Positions 10,860 to 20,739 of a stretch of DNA of 64,000 nucleotides are shown here, piece by piece. Origin of the DNA: Malachius bipustulatus (lineage: Eukaryota > Arthropoda > Insecta > Coleoptera > Melyridae); the NCBI GenBank assembly GCA_910589415.1, contig OU342637.1, positions 40,392,162 through 40,456,161 of the forward strand. Reading direction: 5' to 3'. Each line of letters starts with the position of its first letter. The first letter of the stretch is position 1. Position numbers and translations under genes: made by a program. The notes under the pieces were generated by a model. It made no database searches, was not told the DNA's origin, and saw nothing but the letters and a program-made list of their open reading frames with translations.

Positions 10860-11400
10860 ATGCTGATGATACTTTTCTTGTAATTTCAATTAAAGCTAAC
10901 GATAATATTGATATTAATTTTAAAATAAGTTAAATTTTGGAAAAATTATTTACTTGGTGTGAGTTGAATAGGATTAAAGTTAATTTTCAAAAGACAAAAT
11001 GTATTCATTTTTCAAATAAGAATAGAAATAAAAATACAATTCAAATAAATAATAAATTCAATATTGAAAACGTAGAATCTTTAAAATTATTAGGTTTCAA
11101 TTTAGATAGAACTCTTAATTGGAAATTACATATTAATACAATATCAAAAAAACTGTGCAAAGTTGGCTTCCAACTTCAAGAATAAAGGATTAAAATTGGG
11201 AATTTTAAAAACAGTGTATTATTCAAATTTTTATTCTATTTTAAATTCGGAATAATACATTGGGAAAATTCTTTTGATTGGTTGATTATTTTCAAAATTC
11301 AAAAAAATTGCATAAGAATACTAGGCAATGTTAATCGCATGACATCTTGTAAAAAATTATTAAAAAATTTAAAAATTTTATCATTTCCAAGTCTATTTAT
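10860..11400 (+). pseudogene. Jockey-like LINE reverse transcriptase fragment
   Basis: A frame opening near 10857 reads LYADDTFLV, the catalytic YADD box of a non-LTR reverse transcriptase, then a stop at about 10929. It continues with KLFTWCELNRIKVNFQKTK and LLGFNLDRTLNWKLHI, the thumb region. Further frame breaks follow at about 11180-11270, before RILGNVNRMTSCKKL. About 180 residues of the RT C-terminus remain; the palm's first half, the endonuclease and the 3' UTR are gone. It is strongly AT-rich, unlike the gypsy at the left edge. Confidence 0.75.
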
Positions 11401-12555
11401 ACAAGGTGTCCCATAATATGTGGGCAATCTCCCGGATTTGGGTAAATTTCGTAAAAATAAATGAAAAAATAAATAACTCACTCAGCAACGACTTGACTTT
11501 AACTTACCTATATGTGCCGTTTAATCTAGAAACTGCAGTACTAGCAAGGTATTTCTCACATATTAGCATGTTCCACAACATAATTTTTATTGTTATTTAT
11601 TTTAATTTCGGTGAACTGGAGCTCAGAATATTCCTGAGTTTTGACTTCTGCCAACCATCGTAATCTATTGTGTAGGGTAGTGAGTTTCCATGAACATTAA
11701 TAATAATAAAATAACATAAACAATAATAATTTGTTATCAAAACGAACATAGAACATAACCTTGCTTTTCAATTGTTTTCGTTCTTTTTCTTTACCTATTC
11801 TTTACGTGTTCTTTACGTATTCTTTACATTCTTTACGTCAAACGTAGAGGATGAAATCTTTACGCGTAAAGGCACATCACTGATTTTTAGTAACAGTTCT
11901 GCGTTCGCGGAACTCATCGAACTGGTTCATTATCGGTTCAGAACCGATTCTACTTCAGATTCGCACATTTTTATTCCAAGATAATTATTTATTGACGTAT
12001 ATAATAGAATAAAAATAATTAACAATTAACCGCGTATCCTATAACAGTAAAACAAAACAATCGCAAAGGTTTGCGTGGTTAGGTACTGCTAGAGCTACAC
12101 AAAAGATGTTTTCAAAAGACACAGATAAACCAAATACCTTAAAATATTAATACCGGACATTTCCTCTCAAAACCTCCGTCCATTTTTACAGCGCCCTCAT
12201 GCAGGAACTGGGACCACTAAACTGTTTTAAATTCAAAGTTAGGTAACTTTTCACGGGTTTTGACAGCTGCAGTCAATCATAATAATTATTATGAATAATT
12301 TGTCATTAGTAAATTAGTAATTGAACGTTTTAGTTTCAAGTACCTATAATTTCAATTTAAAGTTACTCTCAAAGCATTATATCGGCAGATAATTTTGTTG
12401 AGTACCAGTTAAATAGGCATTTATAATGTAGCGCTGTATTAAAGTGAACATATTATTATAGGTTATATTATATAGGTTGGCCATAATAGTATACTCAAAT
12501 TCATCGAATAAAAATAAAGCTCTAGGTCATATATGAGTATAATTTATTTAAAAGT
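11401..12555. other. AT-rich stretch with hAT-like right end, no gene
   Basis: Holds the GTAAAGAA-type words of the hAT-like end (11780-11882). A possible end of another inverted-repeat element, 'acaaggtgtcccata', is at about 11401. No protein-coding frame was recognised. Confidence 0.6.
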
Positions 12556-12600
12556 AGCTTGTCAACCGGTTTCGGGGGTTAGCCCATCATCAGGACAATT
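12556..12600 (-). ncRNA. Hammerhead-ribozyme-like motif (type I, minimal)
   Basis: On the minus strand the order fits a type I hammerhead. Stem I strand UUGUC (12598-12594) comes first, then CUGAUGA (12593-12587). A stem II hairpin of GGG/CCC with a 5-nt loop follows, then GAAA (12573-12570). A tiny stem III, ACCGGU, is followed by U at the cleavage position, and GACAA (12563-12559) closes stem I. All core nucleotides are present. Very short stem III hammerheads of this kind are known from Penelope-like retroelements. The base pair next to CUGAUGA in stem II is a U-C mismatch. Activity is not shown. Confidence 0.55.
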
Positions 12601-12660
12601 GTCAGTTATTGGCAATTCCAGAAAATTACAGGTGTTAACATTGTATATACATATGTGATA

Positions 12661-12812
12661 GACGAAGATGAAGGTTCTATTATAAGACTCAATAACAATT
12701 GTCGTACAAAAATTCCAGAGGATTATGTTACTTACATTGATGTTAAAGCTAATTTAAACCTTTTCGAAGTGAAAAGGGTTGAGATTGATTTACCTATTGA
12801 AGATAGGATTTG
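12661..12812 (+). pseudogene. Possible short coding remnant, unidentified
   Basis: One frame stays open for about 50 codons with protein-like composition (for example DEDEGSII, CRTKIPEDYVTYIDVK) and ends at a TGA at about 12810. No family was recognised. It lies next to the hammerhead-like motif on the opposite strand. Confidence 0.25.
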
Positions 12813-13378
12813 ATATTACATATTATTATGACATTTTTAATAGAGCAAGTTAAACTGCGGACCGAACCGTGAGGCGGGACGACCAGGAAAATCATTTTCC
12901 GAAATTTTCCAAAATGGCCGCGCGCTACAGACGCTTTTGAAAATTTGCAAAAAAAAAATTTAAATCGGCTCTGACGGCTCACAACTGACAGACGGTTGCG
13001 TCGATTGCGACGAAACTTTGCAGTTTGAAAGAACGATTCCTTAGCAATACGCCGATACCTATCGTCCCATGATCGACGAGACCAAGTTACGGTCAAAAAT
13101 GTGCGAGCGGTACAATTTCCCGTTCAAAATCTCGACGGTTTCCGAGCAAAATCTATATGAAAATCAGCCATAATTCTGAATTTTTTTTTTCGTGCACTGG
13201 GACTTGGAGATCTCTTTCGCGGGGCTGAGAAAGAGTTGAAATTGTGTTCTTCCCGAAAAAAAGTCGGTTTTGTCGGTAAACGGTGAAATTGCGGCCGTTT
13301 AAAAATGGGCGATTTTTCCGATGAAATTTTAAATTTGACGTTTCAAACATGACAGTTGCAGTTATCCAAGACAGCTCT
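12813..13378. other. Non-coding stretch
   Basis: Contains another 'aaaatggccg' word and homopolymer runs of the same style as the dispersed repeat. It does not align with the region before copy A. No gene was recognised. Confidence 0.5.
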
Positions 13379-13881
13379 TGCACCAATATGTTATATTGCT
13401 GCATATTTCACCTTTACGACAATCTGGCCGTCATCTTGATTCTTAGATTTTAATTAAGTTTTTTCGTGTGAAAAAACTCGTGTTTTTGTCAACTTTTCGA
13501 ATTTGACGTTTCAAAAGTGACAGTTCGGATTGGTTTCTCGAAAATATTTCACCGGGGTGTAGTGGCCGGGAGTCTTTTCGTTACGTTAAAATTACAAAAT
13601 GGCCGCCATCTTGATTCTTCGAATCGGAAAAAACTATTTCCTTCGGTCGCGTTTACGGAATTTCCCCATACGTATTTGAACATTACGTTCTCTACTCTAT
13701 TTTTCTCGACGCATTTTTCAAATTTTGAAAATAATTATCACTCAAATTATTTAGTGAAAGACTAATAATACGTCGCAATTAATTATTGTAAAAACAATTA
13801 TTTACAAAAGGAATAAGAAAAAACAGAAATTAAGGATCGGGGCATTTATTATGGCATTTATGGCTACGCTACATACCTACC

Positions 13882-13926
<45 letters not shown>

Positions 13927-15392
13927 GCGGGAGAATGAGCGACCGAGCCGACTACAGCAGATCAAGACACGAGTCGTCGCCGGCGAAATGTCGGGAACGT
14001 ATTGACAATTTCTTAAAATAATTGTCATATCTTCGTTATTAAAAGACCAATGTGGATAATTTTTTCACAGTCATTTTTGCGAATTAATTGTCGTTGCGAC
14101 TGTCCTTCTAATTTTCTCAATTATGCATAAATAATAATATGACAAAAGAAAAAAATCAATAATTTTTCAATTTTTTAATCAAAATACGAGTGTAAGCTAA
14201 TTTTCGTGCAGCGAGGAATTTTTTTTTTCGTATAAAGTACCAACATAATCGAGACGAAATGAACCTCACACTTCAAATTATATGTTGAAGAAAAAAAAAA
14301 TGGAAAAAGATTTCACGATTATGAAAATACAGGGAGATACAAATGACCGGGCGGGAAACAGTCGAAATGACCTACCGAAGTTTTTCCTGATTTTAGTAGT
14401 TTTTACAACGGTTAGGAAAAAAACTGTGTCTCTTTTTTGTAGGTAAGGAATGTGTCTATCATAGTGTTTTGTTATTTTTTCGATCGGTCGACAATATTTC
14501 GAAAAAAATCGAAAGCATGCGTTAAAGAGCAGCATTTGATGAATTGTTTTTTTTTTAACAAACGATTCCCGCTCAAAAACCGGGAATTTTTCGGGAAAAT
14601 GTTCCATATAGTTGAATAGCATTTGAACAAATACTAAAAAAAGGTCTGATTTGATTTTTCGCTAGGATGCACTGTTTTCGAAAAAAAATTTTTTTTGTGA
14701 TTTTTAGAAAAAAGAACAGATTTTTTTTGTTTTTTGAATAAGTCGCTTTTGTCGACTTTTCACGTAAAAATCATGATTATCTTTTTAGCAGGCAACGAAA
14801 GGCTCTATCTCACTGTTTTGTTGTTTTTTCGATTGGTCGAATAAATTTAAAAAAAATCCAAAAATTCGAAAAATCATGCAAAAAAAGTATATTCCATTTT
14901 GAGGACCGATTACCGCTCACCTAATTATTTTTCGAAAAACGATCTTTACAACGTTTGTACGTCCATTCTTTCCCTAAGTAACTGTACTAGCAGAATCTGT
15001 CCGCGATATGTACTGTTACCGAGAAAATTTTAAAAAAAATCCTATATGTGGATTTTGCAAAAGAAAGTACGGCCCTGAAAGGGGGGGCTTAAAATTCTTG
15101 GATCCGGCCCATTTTCAATAGATCGTATTTGAGGGTCCCGAGCTTTGTCTCTACTAAGTTTCATCTCGAACTTTCGGACACTTAGAGTGTTCCCGAAAAA
15201 AATCGAAATTCACGAAAAAAAGTCACTTACCGGTAACGGATCCCGCTCATTTTCAATAGGCATCGTGGGACCGTACGCCTCTTCAATCCAGCCAAATTTC
15301 AACTTCCTACAACGAAAAATAGCGGCTCTAGAGTGTTTCCTAGCAAAAGTCACAGACACACAGACATTTTCGAGCTGGATGAGCGCGTATAC
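13379..15392 (+). repeat. Dispersed non-coding repeat, copy B (uninterrupted)
   Basis: The same repeat as 3368-3993 plus 8175-9440, here without the LTR element. It keeps the same order of landmarks from 'caccaatatgttat' to 'acagacattt'. Copies differ by many substitutions and small indels, so the family is old. A long (AAT)n tract at about 13881-13926 is specific to this copy. Confidence 0.75.
13881..13926 (+). repeat. (AAT)n microsatellite
   Basis: About 15 uninterrupted AAT/TAA units inside repeat copy B; absent at the same position in copy A. Confidence 0.95.
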
Positions 15393-15534
15393 TTCAGAGA
15401 ACACCGTTCAGGTCTCTGAAGTAATAATACTCATTCGACCAATAATACTCATTCAATCAATAAAAAATGAGACATACCATTGGTTATGGTATTTTAACTA
15501 AATGTGAGAGATGATTTATGTGGTCCCAAACACT

Positions 15535-15850
15535 GAAGCCAGTCTTATTGTATTATCTCACATTTAGATTTTCCTTGATTAGAAGAGCTCCGTTCCTTTG
15601 ACAAGGTTCAGCAGTCCGCTAACCAAGGTCTTTTCCGTCAGCAGACTCCCGGGGCTGAGTAGTCGCAGGACCGCATAGCGGCGTTCTTGCGAGTGCTGGA
15701 CACTCGAATATCACATGAGAAGCTGTTTCATCTTCTTCCATTGCAGAGTCTACAAACTCTGGTTCTTCTCTGTATATCCCCAGCTTAAATATGTAGGTGT
15801 ACCCTTAGGTGGCAGTGTCCTGTGAGAAGACGTTTTCGTGTTATTATTAT
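15535..15850 (-). pseudogene. LINE ORF2 C-terminal zinc-knuckle remnant
   Basis: Read leftward in shifting frames, it gives GHCHLRVHLH, CRLCN, then DETASHVIFECPALAR. This is the CCHC-like C-terminal domain that follows RNase H in I/R1-type LINE ORF2 proteins. Several stops and frame breaks are present. The rest of the element is missing. Confidence 0.6.
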
Positions 15851-16400
15851 AAGTACTTGGTAAAAAGTTACATATTTTCGCGTCACTACGTGGTTTAAAA
15901 ATACCTAATGCTCTTGATAATAAAAATTGAGAATGTAAGACCCATCCCTGTATTTTTAATATTTATCCAAAGTCGATTATCAATCTTGCGTGTTCTTGTC
16001 TGAAGTTTTAGCTTTAAAATGAGCCCTACGTTTTGAAAATCGGGTCACGTGTAACAAAGCTATCATTGCCAGACCAGAAAGTAGATTTTTTGAGATTCAA
16101 AAACCGTTTAGAGATAATGACATCAATCTTCATGCTCTTTGTATTGAAATTCAGGAAAAAAAATGTTTGATCAAATGTTTCATTTACCACCCTTTATGTG
16201 TGAAGTACAGAGCATATACTTGCAAACATACGGATTGAGCTAGCGAACGCTCGAAACAAAAATTGAATTTCTCGAAGCAATCCCAATTTTATCAGTTTCA
16301 AAATTTGGGCAAATTTGGTCATGTAACGTTACATTTGTTGAGCAGTTTATAATCTCTATCACTTTAGTAATTTTTATTTTATTTTATAAAATTACAAATT
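15851..16400. other. AT-rich stretch, nothing recognised
   Basis: No ORF with similarity to a known family; it separates a LINE remnant from the I-type LINE. Confidence 0.6.
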
Positions 16401-16410
16401 AAGTCCAAAA

Positions 16411-16443
16411 CAGTTCGGTTTTGGTTCTCGAGCGTATCGGTTG
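16411..16443 (+). promoter_or_regulatory. Internal promoter: initiator plus DPE-like element
   Basis: The first bases of the element read CAGTT, fitting an arthropod initiator. Taking A (16412) as +1, GGTTG lies at +28 to +32 and fits the downstream promoter element consensus RGWYV. Internal TATA-less Inr+DPE promoters are known for I and jockey LINEs. Confidence 0.5.
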
Positions 16444-16588
16444 TTTATCGGTGTTATCGAGTTCTCTCTAAATTTAAGAAATAAATACTGTTTATTTATT
16501 ATTATTTACTACCGTTCGTAAATAAGTGAAATTTCTTTAGAAGCTCATACATAAATGTGCAATTATTGAAATAGCTAGATGAGTGGAC

Positions 16589-18163
16589 ATGAAGGGGGTA
16601 GACCCCCCCGACCCAAATATAGCTTATTACACCATGACAGAAAAGGGAATGGAAGATATCACAACAGTAGGTACAAACACTACTGAAAACGTAAGTACTC
16701 CAAATTTAAACTTGAATTTAAATGATTCAACATCCGGAACGATAGAAGAAAGAAGTAACAGCTTATTAAACAGGGTTGTTTTAACATACAAACCTACTGA
16801 TTCCGGTCCATTTCACATTTATGTTGAGAATAATGATCCAAATTTCATAGGGAGGCTTCATGCCCTAAAGGTAGGTGATATTATATTATCGCACTTCCCC
16901 GAATTAGACAACCAAATTATCAGCATTGACTCAATAGGCAGAAATAGGGTACGAGTTATTATGAGAGATTATAAAAATGCCAATCACCTGGTAAATAATA
17001 GAAACTCCAATACTTTCAAGTTAAATAATTTAGATGTTTACGTACCAAAATTCATGCTAATTAAGCAAGGTGTAATTCGAAATATCTCAACAGAGTTTAC
17101 AACTGATTATATTAAAAGTAAAATAAGAAATTATGATATGAAGCAAACATTTGAGGTAACTGACGTTAGAAGAATGAATAGAAAAGTAATGAGGGAAAAT
17201 AATGTAGAGTATACACCAACGAAAACTTGTATAGTTAGTTTTAAAGCACAAGTATTGCCCAAATACGTCACTATAAACAAAGTGCTAACTGAGGTCATTC
17301 CCTATCAGCAGAAGGTACTGTTATGTTATAATTGTCTTCGTTTCGGGCATTTAGGAAGTCAGTGTAAGAGTCATCCTCGCTGTGACAAATGCCAACAATC
17401 TCACAACACCAAAGCTTGTACCGCAACAAATATAACCCCAAAATGTTTTAATTGCAATGGTGACCATTTCTCAAGTAACTTGAAAGCATGCCCTGAGTTT
17501 AATCGTCAGAAAGCTATAAAAGAAACAATGTCAATCTCCAATATAAGTTATTACGATGCCAACAGGCAGATACCTAGAAACTCATATTCTAGCGTTGTGG
17601 CTCAAAGCCAAAATCCTGATCAATCTATCCATTCAAGCCATGAGGCTCCACGTTCGTCCTTCCCTCCTAACATTCCTAATCTAGCATCGCAAGTCAACTT
17701 TCCTTCACTGCCCCCCCTCGTCACCCAGCTGAGTCAACAACCCACATCTGCGTCCCTGCAACATAACACAAATGCTGCAACTCAAAACTCTTTTCGCCGG
17801 TCCAACTACTTCACTCATACCAAATTCTCTACGACACAGCCAAATAAAAGGCCGAGACCAACTACTCCAGATCCTACTGCAATTGCCCATCGAGAAATAA
17901 TTTCCTGGCCTCGTATTGATGGTCATAATAAGGGGAATAATAGTATAGGTGTATTAGACAACATGCATACTACAGACTCGCATCCACGCAGGGAGAGCTC
18001 TAGCTTCAACACAGTGGAGGTTGTAGAGTTACTTGTTGAAGTTATAAACAGGATTAAGGCAACAAATAATTTTAACGTAACTAGATCAGACCTATTAGAA
18101 TTAATTAGTAATCAACTATTGTATAGTAACAATGTACATGTGTCTCCGCATTCGCATTCCTAA
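16589..18163 (+). CDS. I-type LINE ORF1, gag-like RNA-binding protein
   Basis: About 524 residues from the first in-frame ATG. It would coat the LINE RNA in the ribonucleoprotein. The N-terminal third is Asn/Thr-rich. A central domain resembles the PRE_C2HC-type region of insect LINE ORF1 proteins. Three zinc knuckles follow at about residues 248-305: CYNCLRFGHLGSQC, CDKCQQSHNTKAC and CFNCNGDHFSSNLKAC. The C-terminal part is Pro/Gln/Ser-rich, with an acidic, leucine-rich last 60 residues. No stop or frameshift is seen. An out-of-frame ATG at 16579 lies 10 bases upstream. ORF2 follows after a TAA in a different frame. Confidence 0.88.
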   Translation: MKGVDPPDPNIAYYTMTEKGMEDITTVGTNTTENVSTPNLNLNLNDSTSGTIEERSNSLLNRVVLTYKPTDSGPFHIYVENNDPNFIGRLHALKVGDIILSHFPELDNQIISIDSIGRNRVRVIMRDYKNANHLVNNRNSNTFKLNNLDVYVPKFMLIKQGVIRNISTEFTTDYIKSKIRNYDMKQTFEVTDVRRMNRKVMRENNVEYTPTKTCIVSFKAQVLPKYVTINKVLTEVIPYQQKVLLCYNCLRFGHLGSQCKSHPRCDKCQQSHNTKACTATNITPKCFNCNGDHFSSNLKACPEFNRQKAIKETMSISNISYYDANRQIPRNSYSSVVAQSQNPDQSIHSSHEAPRSSFPPNIPNLASQVNFPSLPPLVTQLSQQPTSASLQHNTNAATQNSFRRSNYFTHTKFSTTQPNKRPRPTTPDPTAIAHREIISWPRIDGHNKGNNSIGVLDNMHTTDSHPRRESSSFNTVEVVELLVEVINRIKATNNFNVTRSDLLELISNQLLYSNNVHVSPHSHS

Positions 18164-18177
18164 ACCAAATTGAAATT

Positions 18178-20739
18178 TTGCAGTGGAACTGTCGTTCTGC
18201 TGTGGCAAATAAGGTTAACTTGGAATATCTACTAATTAAAAATAAAATAACAATTGCCCTTCTATCTGAAACCTGGTTCAAACCGGGTAGATTTTATAAC
18301 TTCAAGGGATATAACATTTCAAGATTAGACCGTTCTGATGGTTATGGTGGAGTCGCTATCCTAGTAAAAAATAATTTACTATATAAAATGATCCCCTTAC
18401 AAAATTGCACAAACATCTCAGCGACTTGTATATCCGTATCAATTTTACCCAATAAAAAGCAGATTCACATAGTTTCACTCTATATAAAACCAAGAGAACG
18501 GATAAAAATACAAGACTGGGTAAACTTCTTCAATAGTGTCCCAAAACCATTCATAATTGCGGGTGACTTCAATGCACATCACTTGGCTTGGGGATGCGAA
18601 TATAGTGACACATTAGGCAATAATTTGTTGGATGCTATGAACCAATGTCAACTTATCTACCTTAATGATGGATCTCCTACCCTTACAAATAAGAATATAG
18701 CAATAGACCTAACTATATGCACACAAGATATAGTCCAGTACATCTCATGGAAAGTCACTAATGATCCATGTGGTTCTAATCACCTACCTATATCCATTGC
18801 GCTAGACAATTCACAATCCCATGTAAATACCACGGAAATTAAGCACAATATTTGGTCATTGAAGAGAGCGAATTGGCAGCTGTATGCTTCAATAATGAGT
18901 AACACTCCTACGTCAAATTCATATCCAGAGCTAATAGACAATATAAACCACGCGGCAGACCTTTCAATCCCCAAAAAATCTAATAAAAACAATTCACGAC
19001 TAACACATCACCCAAAACAGTGGTGGGACTCCACCTGTGAGTTAGCAGCTAGAAACAGAAAAGAAGCATTCATGATTTATAAGGGTAATCCAAACACGGA
19101 AAACCTTATAGAATACAAAAGACTCGAAGCAATCGCAAAAAGAACGTTTAAGCAAACCAAGAAACTACAATGGAAGCAATATTGCGAAAGTTTAAGTCAA
19201 ACTACTCCCATAAAAGAAGTATGGAGAAAAGTAAACTGTTTTAAGAACAGAAAACAGCAGAATATATTGCCAGTAGATTCCACTGCAGAATGGATAACCG
19301 AATTTCATTCGAAGATCTCCCCTGACTGGGTGTTGGGAAATACTCAAGGGCAAATGCAAGTAGTACATACAGTACCTAAAAACAACCTACATTTGCTCGA
19401 GCCATTCGCCATGTGGGAACTCGAACGCGCAATCAAGGAAACAAGTGGCAGTTCTCCGGGTAAGGACAATGTCTCCTACTCAATGCTCCTAAATCTTCCA
19501 TCAGAACATAAAACATCCCTCATAGAGATCTATAACTCCGTATGGTCAGATAAACTCTCAATTCCAGATAGTTGGAAGGAATACATAATTCTGCCTATCA
19601 TCAAACCAGGGAAACCAGCAAATCAACCGAACTCTTACAGACCAATATCGCTAGCATCATGTGTATTTAAAACATTTGAAAGACTTATAAAAAATAGACT
19701 GGAACATTGGCTAGAAAACGAGAACATTCTTTCTAACTCTCAATACGGATTTAGAAAATGTAGATCCACACTAGAAGCCCTGACTTCACTAGTAACGGAC
19801 GTGCAATTAGGTTTTACTCAAAATTGTACCACAACCGCTGCGTTTGTCGACATCTCTTCAGCTTTTGATAATATTCACCTCGAAATACTCCACTTAAGGT
19901 TAACCTCAATAGGACTTCCAGTGTCACTCTCCGCATTCATCATATCACTATATACAAACAGATCGACGTACTTAAAAATCAATCACGAAATTTCAGCACC
20001 CCGACTCACTAACATAGGATTACCACAAGGGAGCATCCTAAGTCCTCTTCTATATATTCTGTATACAGGGGAGTTAGAGAATTGCGTCAATGAAGCTAAA
20101 TTAATCCAGTATGCTGATGATATAGTTCTATACTCTACTAACAAAGATATAAGCAAAGGTCAAAATTGTCTCAATAATGCATTTAAAAAACTCCACAGCT
20201 GGCTCAATATCAGTAACCTGACAATTTCCGAAAAAAAATCGGAAGTAATTTTTTTTTCAAAAAAGAGGAACGTTCCCCAAGGGGTATTCGAAGTAGGGTC
20301 CTTCAAGCTACCAATCAAGAACACGGTTAAATATCTAGGAATGTACTTAGACAGAAAATTATTATGGAAGGATAATATACATCAAATAGTGAAAAAATCC
20401 GAAAACACCTTTAATATTTTGAAAGCATTCTGTCACACAAAATGGGGGGCCGACCCCAACATCGCCCTTCTCTTCTACAGAAGTATGATTAGATCCATCT
20501 TGGACTACGGCAGTCATCTCCTGGGTTCGGCAGCTAATGTACATTTGAAGAAACTGGAAGTTCAAAAAAACAAATGTTTAAGAACCTGTCTTGGATACCT
20601 CAAGTCGACTCCCATTGATATCATGGAAGCAGAAGCCATCGAACCTCCATTAGAACTCAGAAGACAATTCTTAAGCAATAAATTCGTAGCGAAAGCCATG
20701 TCTAGACAGGCTCAATATGTGCAATCTATCCACAACTGA
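18178..20739 (+). CDS. I-type LINE ORF2: endonuclease and reverse transcriptase
   Basis: The protein nicks target DNA and copies the LINE RNA at the nick. The APE-type endonuclease spans about residues 1-220, with WNCRS, LLSETWF, IIAGDFNAHHLAWG and GSNHLPI. The usual SDH motif reads SNH here, a change at a catalytic aspartate position. The reverse transcriptase spans about residues 420-740: YRPISLASC, FVDISSAFD (motif A), LPQGSILSPLLY (motif B), YADD (motif C) and KYLGMYLDRKL. No ATG lies between the last upstream in-frame stop (about 18129) and the endonuclease start. The 18178 codon is TTG, so initiation may be unusual or the start lost. An in-frame TGA at 20737 ends it before RNase H. Confidence 0.92.
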   Translation: MQWNCRSAVANKVNLEYLLIKNKITIALLSETWFKPGRFYNFKGYNISRLDRSDGYGGVAILVKNNLLYKMIPLQNCTNISATCISVSILPNKKQIHIVSLYIKPRERIKIQDWVNFFNSVPKPFIIAGDFNAHHLAWGCEYSDTLGNNLLDAMNQCQLIYLNDGSPTLTNKNIAIDLTICTQDIVQYISWKVTNDPCGSNHLPISIALDNSQSHVNTTEIKHNIWSLKRANWQLYASIMSNTPTSNSYPELIDNINHAADLSIPKKSNKNNSRLTHHPKQWWDSTCELAARNRKEAFMIYKGNPNTENLIEYKRLEAIAKRTFKQTKKLQWKQYCESLSQTTPIKEVWRKVNCFKNRKQQNILPVDSTAEWITEFHSKISPDWVLGNTQGQMQVVHTVPKNNLHLLEPFAMWELERAIKETSGSSPGKDNVSYSMLLNLPSEHKTSLIEIYNSVWSDKLSIPDSWKEYIILPIIKPGKPANQPNSYRPISLASCVFKTFERLIKNRLEHWLENENILSNSQYGFRKCRSTLEALTSLVTDVQLGFTQNCTTTAAFVDISSAFDNIHLEILHLRLTSIGLPVSLSAFIISLYTNRSTYLKINHEISAPRLTNIGLPQGSILSPLLYILYTGELENCVNEAKLIQYADDIVLYSTNKDISKGQNCLNNAFKKLHSWLNISNLTISEKKSEVIFFSKKRNVPQGVFEVGSFKLPIKNTVKYLGMYLDRKLLWKDNIHQIVKKSENTFNILKAFCHTKWGADPNIALLFYRSMIRSILDYGSHLLGSAANVHLKKLEVQKNKCLRTCLGYLKSTPIDIMEAEAIEPPLELRRQFLSNKFVAKAMSRQAQYVQSIHN

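Larger units (their letters stand above)
2700..11882. mobile_element. Pair of hAT-like ends 9.2 kb apart (composite or decayed element)
   Basis: The 12 bases CAGTGATGTGCC at 2700-2711 are repeated as an exact inverted copy at 11871-11882. Both ends continue into clusters of GTAAAGAA words (2712-2850 and 11780-11870), the subterminal-repeat layout of hAT transposons, which also start with CAG. No transposase was found inside. The flanking octamers (tatttctg and atttttag) match at only 4 of 8 positions. The two ends may belong to one decayed element or to two separate copies of the same family. Confidence 0.45.
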
